A stretch of DNA of 64,000 nucleotides, taken from Moringa oleifera. Its lineage: Eukaryota > Streptophyta > Magnoliopsida > Brassicales > Moringaceae. The notes below the pieces were generated by a model that was not told where the DNA came from, did not search any database, and worked only from the letters and a program-made list of their open reading frames with translations. Positions 1 to 12,043 of the stretch are shown in pieces (the stretch's first letter is position 1; each line of letters starts with the position of its first letter). Location of the stretch: assembly GCA_021397835.1 (NCBI GenBank), contig JAJFZO010000034.1, forward strand, positions 808,501-872,500, written 5' to 3'. The position numbers and the translations under genes were made by a program.

Positions 1-2628
1 AAATAAGATATTATTTTGAAAATTATTTAAATTTAAAAATTAAGTGAGAAAATTACTTAAATTATTTTTAAAATATTTCAACAACCAAAATCTTTTTAGA
101 TTTTTTATAATGATTTGAGTTAAGATTTAAACTAAATTGATAAATATTTATTATTTTTTGAATATAAAATTTAATTGATATATAAGATAAACATTGAGGT
201 TTTATATTATATAAATTTAGAATTGCTTTAATGATGAAACAATGACAAAATAAAATCATTCTATATCTAAATGAACTAAATTTAAATTTTTAAAATTAAA
301 TAAATATAAATATACTAATAAAAAGATTACAAGATTATCTCTTTATGACTTTGGGAGTACTATTCCTAATCTCAATAATCACGTGGCAGTTTCCAATTGG
401 CTTAGTATCCTTAATGAGGTGTGCATCATCTCCTTAAAACGCTGACCAAAATTAAAAGTATATCTTATAGGCTATTAGTTTTTCCATGTTTCAGCTTATC
501 GAAGCAGATAAGCAGTTAATAAATCACATTCAACTTTCTTAATAATTGTCATATGCATCTTAATCTTGCTACTTTTGACTCTTCGGCTGTACCCAAATCA
601 AAAGACGGCGATTACTACAACGTAATCGGATAAGGATGGATAGCCTAATACATGTTGAGAGTAAAAGTGCATCTTGGTTTGTTTTATATTTTATTAACTT
701 TTTCTTCGGAGGCTTTGGCTAATTAGTTCAATAAATTAATTTAACCACAAACTTAATTATGCAAAAGTTGTAAAATAGGAAAAATTAAGGAACTAAACTT
801 CCAAAACCAATTAAAGAAGAGCTAGCTGGGATAGGCGTGTAAAAGCCTGCTGGGTTTTACTCTCAGTTGAACACCAAATTCTATTTGTTGGGCTTTCCTG
901 ACCCGGCCCAGGGGGGGTTTTTATGCATGTAACCCATAAAATCAAAGAATTTTATTTTTTAATATTAGATTTTTTAAAATATAAAAAATCTAAATTATAC
1001 AATTTTTTTAATTTGAATTTGAAGTACTGATTGGTTAAATAATATATTTAATATTTTAATTTTATTTTATCTAGATTTTGACTTAAATTGACATGTAAAA
1101 CTAATAGCACTTTTATCGTTGAATATTTAAACAATAACTGAAATAAATTTATTATTTATTTTAAATTTATCTTTCAATTTGAATGATTTTTTATTCATAA
1201 TATTTTTGAAATTTTTAAATTTTTTAACAATATAAAATTAAGAAAATATATTTTTAATTTTTTAAAATTAAAAAATTTTTATGATGTTAGTTTGATTTTT
1301 TTATATATATGTGAACATTTTAAGTTAATTTTTATTGTAAAAAATCTTTTATTTAAATATTCTTAAATTTTTAAAATTTTTATTAAATTTAAATTTAAAT
1401 TTAAATAAAATTAAAACATCAAATAAATAATTAATTTCATTCATATGTTGAAATGTAGAAGAAAAATAAATATAATTTAAAATTAATTTTAATTTATCCT
1501 ATTCCACGATGAGAAATCATTGAATTATAATGTAACCAATTTTACATATTAAAAAATCAATGTTACAATAATGTGAGCATAGGAGTTTTGCATAGGGCTG
1601 CGAGGAACACCTTGGACCAAAAAATTAAATGCTTGCAAGGCAATAATGATATATAATAGTTGTAATTAATTGAGTAGCGTCCATTTAGTGTTTAAATTCG
1701 GCTAATTATTTGCTATAATTCAGCACACAAAGCCGGTATTCTTTTTTCGGAATTAAAGTGGGGTTGACTAAGCATGGCCGTGTTTATTTTGGGCAGAGAA
1801 TTCATCAATGTTTTAATTTCGCGATCCTAAGCAATGATGAAAAACATGGTAAACGCAAAAAAAAAAAAAAAAAAGCACTAAGTTGCATGATTAATTTTGT
1901 TGATAATCATAATTAATTTATCAACATAGCTCATGATTAACTATTTTATTATGATTCAAGTGAATATTTTAAATAATTAAAAAATAAATTTAGATAAATA
2001 GAAAATTTTTATCTTTCTTCTTATTGAGTACCAACGGGCACAAGGCTGTTGAAGGATCTCCCAAAATCTCTGTTGGGATGTCCCGTTGCAATTTGGACCC
2101 ATTTGGTCTGTCTTGGGCCATTTTATCATGTATACCCAACTCCATGCTTTCAAAATTTTGCTACATGTACATTTATTCACTAATGATTTTGTGATTCTAT
2201 TCAATGGTCTACCATAAATAATATAAAATCTAATTATTTATGATTTATTTTGTTTTTAGAAAAAACAAATGATAGGGGACAAAAAAAGTAAAGGAAATGG
2301 AACTTGCCTTACATGGTTGTCCATTACGGCCGGGAAACTTCATTTTGCAAAACAACATCAGTAAATCCAAACGACCTCCCTAACCTGGAAACTTACACGT
2401 TACCGTAACACTTGGAGGAAAAAAAATGCAAATAAAAAATAAAATAAAGTTGATTTCTTAGATGGACCTACCTCGAGATATACATGATGGTACCAAAATT
2501 TCTAAGCTTGGCTTTTGTTCTGGTCACTTGCAATGAGGCAGAGCATCCCGAGCTGTACTTCGGACGGTCAACCAATTAATTATTCTGACAATCACGAAAC
2601 TAATGGCACCCTTTAAACACTGCCCTAT

Positions 2629-2937
2629 CACGTGCTCATTTCAAGACCCTGATTAATTTAATCAATCTAACAGCCTCTGTGCTCTTTAGGATGGCGATGT
2701 CACGTGAATGTGTGAGGGGAGGCACGTGGTAAAGGGGAAAGGGAGAGGGGAGGGGAGGCATGATAGTAGGCACCATGATTGTGGCATGAAGCGGGTGTGC
2801 GGAGAATGTGGGGAGTTGAGAAAGGAACATTTGCCTCTCCTTTCATTATTTGGATTCGGTACTTGATTAATTTGGTATGGTTTTCGGTGTGGAGAGAAGG
2901 GTGGGGCCCGTCGGTGGGCCTGTCTCAGTCTCACGTG
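2629..2937. promoter_or_regulatory. Island with four perfect G-boxes (CACGTG)
   Basis: CACGTG occurs at 2629-2634, 2701-2706, 2723-2728 and 2932-2937, in a patch clearly richer in G+C than its surroundings. Two GGCCC/GGGCC elements lie near 2905-2920. CACGTG is the classic core bound by plant bZIP and bHLH factors. No coding gene is visible within several kilobases, so the target is unknown. It could be a distal enhancer, the promoter of a non-coding transcript, or the promoter of a gene now lost. The motifs are directly seen; the function is inferred. Confidence 0.45.
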
Positions 2938-4652
2938 CTGTCTCCGCTCTTTGCTCTCCCACTGGGACCACCTGCCTCCTCTTGCCAACGACGCACCCAT
3001 TTACGTACACGCAAGCTTTGGGACACTGTAAAAAAGTTTTCAAGGTCAAAAATAATGCATATGTTTTTTTTTGGAAGTCCATTATACATTATTCACTTAT
3101 CATTTTCCTTTTTAAAAAAAAATAATTATGTTATTAATCAATAATTTTAAAATAAATGTCATATAATTTGGAGGTTTATTTTCTATTATATATAAAATTT
3201 AATCTGTTATAATTTTAATCTTTTTTAAAATAATATTTAAATTGAAAACAAATTTTGATATTGTTTTTGTTATAAAAAATATTTTAGTCATTAGCATAAA
3301 AATATTTTTTAAAATAGTAATAATATTTTTTAAAAAATAATTATTTAAATTTTAAAAAAAATCATAGAAAAATAATTCATGAACACAAAAATTATTCAAT
3401 TTTTAGAGATTAAACTTGAAATAAAATATTGGGTTATTTGAATGAACTTTTTTAATTATTTTTATGATAAAATACCTTTAAATTTTTACAATCATATTAA
3501 ACTAATATCCAATTTAAACATAATCAATAGATTCTACAATGTTTTTAAAGTTATAATTTAAAAAATAAAATAAAATAAGCTTTGTGATTTTATTTAATAT
3601 TTTTACTTCAATTTTAAATTTTATAAATAAATATATATATTTTAAAATTACGATGCGATAGCCTGTTTTTCTTTCTCAATCTTAAAAGCTACCTTGTAAG
3701 ATAATTTTATAGTTTTTTTTCAACATTTATGAACGAATCATTTACTCTTTTTTTTTTTTAATGTTACAATTGATGTAAAGTAATTCAACATAATATACAA
3801 CATTATGGATATAATCTTAGATCAATGATACCGATAACATTATAATAATCAATTGTAATATTATTATATTTAACATGATCAAGTTGATAGTCATTGTGAT
3901 ACTTATGTTAAGTGTGGTGTACGAAATTTAAAAATCTTAATAAACACATAATTTAATTCTTATTATTTAATAACTACTTCATGAATTAACATTTAAATTT
4001 GTTAACTCATCACATATTTATAAATATATTAAAATCATAAAAAAATAAAATAAATAACATCTAAAATATTTGTTATAGTTATTGTTTTTTAATAATTTTA
4101 CATCAATTAAATGTAATATAAAATTTGATATATAAATATATTCTAAATTTAATTTTTAATAAAAAAAATTATATAATTGTATTTAAACAAATTATAGCTT
4201 ATAATAAGGAGAGATTCGTATCAAGGATATTAATGTCATGGTACATGTTATGATTCCGCCATTCTTCTCATGTTGAGTTGACATGTGTTGATTTTTTGAG
4301 ATGGGTCCCGCGTGGGAATCGGGTTAATTTGGGGCTTTAATGTGGACTGCCGAAAAAACCAACCAGGATGTCCTTAGTTAATGTTTCGTTTCATCTAAGG
4401 AATCCGACACATAAAGTTTCGGTGTGAAACGGAAACACGAGACATGGATTAAAGATTTTAATTTTGGGTATCGGAGCTCCTTGTCGCGGGTCAACCCATT
4501 TAACTACATTACCCATACATCGATTCACACACTGTTTCACATCCTAATCACGCCAAAGTATCATCAAATATATAAAAACGAGCGGATCCTATTCGTTGGT
4601 CCATCACTTCCGATGGACCTGCATCGCAGGCAAAACCCCCGTTTTTGAATTC

Positions 4653-4665
4653 TTTGCCCGCCAAA
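4653..4665. promoter_or_regulatory. E2F-like site (TTTGCCCGCCAAA)
   Basis: A near-palindromic 13-mer matching the TTTSSCGC-type E2F consensus on both strands lies 1.6 kb upstream of the CXC/TSO1-like gene. E2F sites are typical of cell-cycle promoters and CXC proteins work with E2F in DREAM complexes, so a regulatory link is possible. It is distant and unsupported otherwise. Confidence 0.25.
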
Positions 4666-6146
4666 CCCTCATGATGGGTACCTATCGTCATCACGTTAGA
4701 ATGTCCAAACTAGCTATAAAGGCGGAAGTACTTTACGTGCCAACGCAAGGGCAGAAAGGTAAAATCAAAGAACGTAACAACAAAGGAAATTGAAGTAGGA
4801 ATCACGGGAAGGTCGTGTTAGCATTGGTATAATATTTAATACCAAATGTGACCATGTCAATTACTATCACATCACTATGTGCCTTACATCCATAACTCAC
4901 CCATCTACTATTGTCATACCATAATGAGACTCACCACACAAATTAAAATCTCAATAAATACATTATTTCTAAAATCTAACAAAAAATTAAAAATAATATT
5001 GTTATATTATGTTACATTGTATTATTTACAATAATGTATAATTCAAAATAATTTCATCAACAAATATTTAAAATTTTATTTTATCACAGTTCGTAAATAC
5101 ATGTTAAGATTATTAAAAATGTTTTCAATATTTACGATATAATAAAGTTCAAATATTATTTTTTATTTTAAAACAAAGTTAAATATTAATCATTCAAGAG
5201 TTTGTTATAATTATTATATAAAAGAAGTTATGTTGAATAGAGGAATTTAAGGAGTGACCTTAAATAAAACGGTCCAAAAATACCATATGGTTCTTAGTAA
5301 GAGTAAGAGATTGTTAAGAATTAACCCTTAATGATAACATTATGACATGAACCTATGGATTTTATGTATAATTTAATTAATATTCAGTTTGGATTTTTTT
5401 ATATTAAATTGGGTTAAGCACTCATTAATCTTTTTTTTTTATAACGTATATTTACATTTCAATGCCATCATTAGGATTTTCTGATTACTGACAGATTTAC
5501 TGCAGGTTTAAATCAAAATCACGAGCTTCTTATTCAAATAACGAAACGTTTTTTTAAGTACATAATTAATTAGCCGTTTTTTTATTTAAGGTGAACTGAC
5601 CAAATAAAAAAATGTTTTTTTATTTAAAAGAAACTGAAAAATATTAGTTAAAAAGCTGAGTTAGCTTGGCTAACTTTGACTTGCGGAAGCTGGAAAGCCC
5701 GGAGAGTCAAAGAACTGGTGAAGGGTAACATGGTAAAATCGAGAAAGATGAGATAAAAGTGGTTTCTTTAGATTAGATAAACACAAACCCTGTTGGATAA
5801 GAACAAAATAGAAGCCCTGGTTATACAATAATCCCGCACAGTGCACATTCCAAAGGCCAAAAAGAAAAGAAAAATAAGGGAAAAGAAAGTAAAAGAAAAT
5901 CAGGAAACAGTAAAGAGAGGATCAACTGTGGCGTTACTTTATTGAAAGTGAATGATAGTATATGAAAATAGTATATTGCAGCAGTTTTATAGGCGCAGCA
6001 TCACACATATCACAACGCTTGTAGATAGATAAGACAGCTGCGTAGAGAGTGGGGCTCTTTGTTGGGTTATCGACACGAGAAAGTCCCAACTCCCGCCCTC
6101 GCCCTTCTTGAATTCCATAGTCTTTTGTGTCTCTGTGTGTGTGTTC

Positions 6147-6166
6147 GAGAGAGAGAGAGAGAGAGA
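6147..6166 (+). repeat. GA microsatellite in the 5' leader
   Basis: A (GA)n run lies about 115 bp upstream of the ATG at 6281. A GT-rich stretch precedes it at 6128-6143, and a shorter GA run follows near 6189-6199. Its position suggests it lies in the transcribed leader or core promoter, where GA/CT tracts are common in plants. Confidence 0.85.
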
Positions 6167-6280
6167 AATTCAGACTGAATTTGTGGTGGAGAGAGAGAGA
6201 AACTAGAAACAGAGCAAGTGGGGATACTAGATATGGAGTGGGAGTGAGAGTTATGTGGAGGAGCTTCTTCTTCTCTGGAG

Positions 6281-9200
6281 ATGGACACCCCGGAGAAGAC
6301 CCAGATCGGCACCCCCCTCTCTAAATTCGAGGTCTCATCGTTACTCATTTTTGCTGGTTAAAGTTCTGTTTTCTTATTTCTTTTGTGATTATTGCGTTTT
6401 GATTCCTCAACTCTCTTTTCCGGTGACCTGGGTTTTGCGTGTTGGGTATGATGCATGTGTTTGGATTTCGTTTCTCTTCCTGGGTTCATTTGTCTTCGTT
6501 TTCATGGTTCAAGAGTTTTGTTCGCTGAATTGGGTGTTTCTTGAGCCAATTTCGTGTTTTTTTGGCCTTTGGTTTTTGATGTGAGCTTGCTCTGTGAACT
6601 GCACCGTATACAACTCAGATCTTCAACTGAAGTTCAATTCGAGTAAAACAAATAGCTTTTCGTTGCTCTCTGGCTCATTTTCTCTCCTGTTTTCATAGCT
6701 TTTGCATTTCATGGGTTCTACTTACTGTACATTGGGCTTATGGTCGAGAATTTGATTTGGAATAGCTCTTGAAAGATGTTTTACTTATTACCCAACTTTT
6801 TTCTCTGACATTTTCCTTGGTGCATCTTTCCTACCATTTCTTTTCTTTTTAATAATTACCCAAAGACAGCCGGTACAGCCAGTTTGCTTAAAAGTAAAAT
6901 AATCACAACTATGTACCAATAGAATTTTTCTTGTCAGATGAATTTCCTTCCCTGATTTTAAAAAAAATCTTCCTTTCTTTCACTTTTACTTTTACATCTA
7001 ATTCTCTCAAAATTCATCATTTCTTATGGTTTTTACTACTAGCTGTTGGGTTCTTACTGTTTTTGCATTAAGCGTTCTGTAGTGTTTACTTGAACCATCT
7101 CAAGTGTATATCTTTCCGTACCCTTGTTGATATTTCTTGCACTTATGATTGGGATCCAAAGGTGTTCTTGGGTAACAAAGTTTTTGATACATATAATATC
7201 AATGTAGTTTGCTTTAGGTACCTTAATTGATGCTTGTATGGTATCTGGACTTGCTATTTGTATATGAGATTATTTATTTTATTTCATGTTACCTAAAGAA
7301 CTTTTTTCTGGGTTCATGCAGGATTCCCCTGTTTTTAGATACATCAATAATCTCTCTCCTATCAAGCCGGTTAAATCTGTACCCATTACGCAGACATTTA
7401 ACTCGCTTAGTTTTGCCTCTCTTCCTTCTGTTTTCACTTCCCCGCATGTCTCCTCTCACAGGGAATCTCGATTCTTTAGAAAGTAAGTATCTGTTGTTCT
7501 GATATGCTATTAGATTCCTCCTTTAATTGCCTCTTTCTTCATGTCTATCAATATTTTCTTTTGCAGGCATACCAGTGCAGATCCATCAAAGCCTGAATCT
7601 TCATCTGAAGATCAGAATAAGGTTGAGTCAAATGGAGGGATTGTTGAGGATGCAGGTCAGCTTTATGATAACTCAGCTAAACTACGAGAAAATTTTCATC
7701 CCGGGGTTTCCATTGGAGAAGCTTCCATGGACTCACCTACTGAGCATTTGAAGTATGTGATTGAGCTACCACAAACCTTAAAATATGAATGTGGTAGCCC
7801 TGACTGTGACACAGTACCTTGTGTCAAGGAGACCGATGGTGTGCCTGTATCTGCTGGTACATCAGCATCAATTGTGCCATTTGCTCAAGAGGACTCTGAA
7901 AGGGGTTCATCTGAAGATGGACCAGAACTGCAAAGAACATGCCATATGGAGGCCAAAAGTGAAGCAACTGGATGTGACTGGGAGAGTTTGATTTCTGATT
8001 CTTCAGACATATTAATTTTCAGTTCCCCTAACGATTCAGAGGCTTTTAGGGGGCTAATTCAGAAATCAGCGGAGCCTCCGACAAGATTTTGTTCTCCTCT
8101 GATGTCTCGATTCTCTCAAAATGATACTGATTGGGTGCCAAAGATGCACACAAATGATATAGTTGGTTCCAGCCAGCAACATGAAGATCTTCCTGAAGGG
8201 ACTGCAGAAGCCAGACAGCAGAGGGAAAACCAGATTCAGGAGAACATTGGTAATGGTAATGGAAGCAAGTGCATGGATAGAAGTCTGAGTGGTAAAGAGA
8301 ATAACGAGTTGGGAACATGCCTTCCATATTCTTGCGAGGTAAAAATCCGACCATTTCTGCATCATGTTTGTCTTGTTAATTCCACTACACAAGTTATAAA
8401 TTCATGATATAAGGCCTTTGTTTGTGACATGGCAAGTAAGAAGTCATCTAACTTTATCAAACACCAGCCTGAAGGGGATGAAACTGTACATTGTGAAGGG
8501 AAACACTACCACCTAATATATAATTGTTCTTACTTTTGTACACACTGGTGTGCTGCTGAACAACACATTTAAGTTCACATGAATGTTTTGGTTACTGAAG
8601 TTCTCCTGAAATCTGTTTTTTTTTTTTTTTTTTGCTTACTGGTTGATCATACAGAATGTTAACCATTTCTGCAAAAGTAGTGATTTTTTTTGTTCTTTTC
8701 TACTTATTCATATCTGCAAGATATCTTGGATGGTTTGGCAATGCTGAGATTGATTTTATTTGTCTGTGCTAGCCTATTTCTAATTTGAATCGTGGGATGA
8801 GAAGGCGCTGTCTAGACTTTGAGACGCTGGCAGCTCGAAGGAAGAGCTTAGGTGATGGATTTATTTCTAGTTCTACAGAAAAGCAAGCAGTGCCTATTAA
8901 GCCCAGTGGTGATTCTTCCCGATGTGTTTTACCTGGCATTGGTTTGCATTTAAATGCTCTTGCATTAACTTTGAAGGATAGCACAAATGTCAAGCCTGAA
9001 ATTTTGCCTTCTGCAAGACAACAATTAGGATTGCCTAGCTCTGCTGCCTGCTATAGTTCCTTGATGATTGTTCAAGAACCACTTCATGAATCTTTGAGTT
9101 CAGCACCAACTAAATCAGAAACCGAGCCTGCTGAAGAAGGGGCTCAACATGCTGAAGATGCTTCTCAGGCATCTGCATATTTGGTCAGTGAAGATTTCAA

Positions 9201-10758
9201 TCAGAATAGCCCGCGAAAGAAGAGGCATGTCCACTTTATTTTATCCGTTCAACATCTGTCTTAGATCCATTAATTTGCTCTTTTACTAATTTTTTTTCAT
9301 TTTATAACTTTGAATTTGGATTTTCAGGCGTCGGTCAGAACATGCTGGAGAGGGTGAGGCATGTAAGCGTTGCAACTGTAAGAAATCAAAGTGCTTGAAG
9401 CTGTAAGTTTTAAGTCTTACTAGCAATCTTATTGCATGAAAAAGAATTTGGAGTTTGTACCTAATGAAATATGCTTGTGGTTTGAGCTGACGACATTTCC
9501 TGCAGTTACTGTGAATGCTTTGCTGCTGGTGTCTACTGCATAGAGCCGTGCTCATGTCTAGATTGCTTTAACAAGCCTATTCATGAAGATACTGTTCTTG
9601 CAACTCGCAAACAGATTGAGTCTCGCAATCCTCTTGCATTTGCTCCCAAAGTCATTAGGAACTCTGACTCTGTACCAGAAACTGGGGTTGGAATGCTTAC
9701 CTTTCTCTTTCTCATTGAGCCGTACTGAAATTGCTTATCCTGAAAAGACTCTGTTATAACCTGTTTCTTTTGACACACTTCCAGGATGATTCCAGTAAAA
9801 CACCAGCTTCAGCACGTCATAAGAGAGGCTGCAACTGCAAGAAATCAAGTTGCCTAAAGAAATACTGTGAATGCTACCAGGTTTTTCTCCTCTGCATATT
9901 CTTTATACTTTCAATGCTCTATATGTCTAATCTGATTCAGAAATTGTGGTTTTCTTTTAAAGGGTGGTGTGGGATGTTCTATAAACTGTAGATGTGAAGG
10001 GTGTAAGAACGCATTTGGCAGAAAGGATGGTCAGTGTGCCTTAATCTTACAAGATAACCATGCAGCTATTTCAAGCTATTAGATAAGCTTTCCCTTCTTA
10101 GTTCTCTATGATCTATCCACCTAAGGATGGAAAATTTAAATATTTTCTCATGTTCTTTATGACCTTGGAATTCAGGATCTGTTCTGATGGGGACAGAAGT
10201 GGAACCTGAAGAAGAAACGGAAACATATGAGAAGAGTGAGATGGACAAAGCTTTACAGAAGTCTGAAATCTTGAATGATGAAGAGCAGAACGCAAATTCT
10301 GCTCTTCCTACAACACCACTACCGCTTTACAGGTTAATATTAAACTCTTTATTGGCTGACAGAGTTGATTTCGTGTTATTAGATTAGACCTCTAATGCAA
10401 CTCGATGTGCAGGCCATTGGTTCAGCTACCATTCTCATCGAAGAGCAAACCACCTCGATCTCTGCTTGCCATCGGTTCCTCTTCTGGATTTTATAATGAT
10501 CAAAAGTTCGGAAAGCCAAATATTCTCCGAGCCCAACCCAAGTTTGAGAAAAGTTTCCAAACCGTTACTGAGGATGAAATGCCTGAGATCCTGCGAGGCA
10601 ATTGCTCTCCCAGCACAAGAATCAAGACTGCTTCTCCCAACAATAAGAGGGTGTCTCCTCCTCACTGTGACTTAGGGTCCACACCTGGACGGAGGAGTGG
10701 GCGGAAGCTGATTTTGCAGTCTATACCTTCATTTCCCTCTCTCACTCCCCAGCATTGA
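6281..10758 (+). CDS. Tesmin/TSO1-like CXC domain protein (TCX/SOL type), 785 aa
   Basis: DNA-binding subunit type of the plant DREAM/MuvB-like complex; family members bind CHR-like elements through two CXC domains and control cell-cycle and cell-fate genes in the nucleus. Exons: 6281-6331, 7322-7482, 7567-8338, 8773-9224, 9328-9402, 9506-9686, 9785-9880, 9963-10029, 10176-10332, 10413-10758, joined in frame to 785 codons. The N terminus ([17 protein letters not shown]) and the following SPIKPVKSV block match the TSO1/SOL1/SOL2 subgroup. CXC1 starts near residue 491 ([18 protein letters not shown]) and CXC2 spans about 580-618 ([16 protein letters not shown]...CRCEGC). They are joined by the conserved RNPLAFAPK linker. 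All metal-binding cysteines appear present. The large exons 3 and 4 code for a low-complexity acidic/serine-rich middle. Intron 4 must use a GC donor at 9225 to keep CXC1 in frame. The start is the first ATG of the conserved N-terminal motif. Which Arabidopsis paralogue is orthologous (TSO1, SOL1 or SOL2) is uncertain. Confidence 0.95.
8616..8633 (+). repeat. Poly-T tract in intron 3
   Basis: An 18-base T run sits in intron 3 of the CXC gene, about 140 bp upstream of the exon 4 acceptor. It looks like an ordinary homopolymer and may vary in length between individuals. Confidence 0.8.
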
Positions 10759-12043
10759 GATGGAAACTTTCCAGTAAAGTTAGGATGAAAAATTCTTTAT
10801 ATCTTAGTTGGGTTGAGAGGTATTCAATTTAGTAGTAGTCATTTGCGATTGTCTTCTCTGGTTGTAGAATAAGATGATATCCTTTCTCATAAATCTTTTA
10901 TGATTCTGTCATGTATCTCTCTGTTCTTTCTAGCTCAAGCTTGTACATCTGTCTTAGTTCTTAGTCTCTTTCTAGTAAATTTTGTGTATGCGTCACTCTT
11001 ATTTGTCGTGGTTCTCATTTGCATTATGTTATTAAAAGTGATGATGTGCAGAGTCGATTGTTCAAAGAGTTCTTTTCATTCTTACTGATGTTAGAAGTTG
11101 TGCTTTAAGGATGTCATGAAGCAAATAGGAGTCTTGAATTATCTCAGATGGGTTAAATTGTTGAAGTCATGGCTTTGATTAGAATTGTCAATTGGATTGG
11201 ATTTATTTGAAACTTAGTCAAATATTTTTTCGGTTGGGCTAATTCAAGTTTCAAATCATGGGTCTGATTTATCATTGTGATTGATTTTGAATAAGTTAAA
11301 AATGAATTCAATTTTAATTCGATTTTGATAAATTAAATATATTTTTTGAAAATTATTTTGTATAAAAACTATATAAATCTGATATTAAGTGTCCTTGGGT
11401 AGCTTTGATATTAGCTTGTTGGATGGTTTTAAGTTAGTGATTGCAATATTTAGAAAAATAATGTAGTTTTGACTATATTAGCAATTTAAATGAATATGAG
11501 ATCTGCAAAAGACTAATCAGAAGAATAAATAATTTAAAACTCTAAATATTCATATAAAATTTGAAAAGATCTAAATTTACAAAGAGATGCAAAATTTTAT
11601 CTTCAGTAAAGTTCTTTTGAGTTCCAAAGTAACAGGTAGGTTTAACTTCTTTTAGGTTCCAAGTTACTTGAGGTTCTGTCAGATTTTGCTGCTTACTGAT
11701 GGATTATGTGCTCTCTCAGTTTTTCTCTCTATCCCTCACTGTACATACATACATAATATCCACCATCTTTTACCCATCAAGTCTGCAATTCACATTCATT
11801 CCACGCTGAAAAAGAAAGTCAAAAGTAAGATAGACGCCTGGCATAGTTCTATCTAAAAATTACAAGATAACAAAGCTGATGACAGCAGCTTTATTATGAT
11901 TAGATCAAGCCTAATTCATATAGGTCTCTAAAGCTAAACAGCACCAGTTTTGTTCTAACTATATCTGAAGCGCAGTGGCGGGAGCATATCAAGGAAAATT
12001 TATGGTGAATAATACAGTAGAGTTTCTTCTATTAGTGGTTACC
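10759..12043. other. Convergent intergenic region with two 3' ends
   Basis: This stretch lies between the stop codons of the plus-strand CXC gene and the minus-strand NET1A-like gene, so it should hold both 3' UTRs and polyadenylation sites. No ORF with a recognisable product is seen. Around 11220-11620 the sequence is AT-rich and may be true spacer DNA. Confidence 0.7.

Larger units (their letters stand above)
1..5700. other. AT-rich intergenic region, no gene recognised
   Basis: No ORF with recognisable protein similarity or exon structure is visible on either strand. The DNA is mostly long A/T runs, for example 960-1560 and 3110-4200. Three less AT-rich patches stand out. Around 2040-2130 the minus strand reads like a decayed retroelement fragment, but this is weak. 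A G-box-bearing island lies at 2600-3010 and is listed separately. A patch at 4250-4800 contains short open frames of about 70 codons without any motif I recognise. The final part, from about 5640, is likely promoter-proximal to the gene that starts at 6281. Confidence 0.6.

Noticed and set aside
1977..2204. 75-codon minus-strand frame
   Set aside because: Resembles decayed element text, has no recognisable domain and is embedded in AT-rich spacer; too weak to list as a gene.
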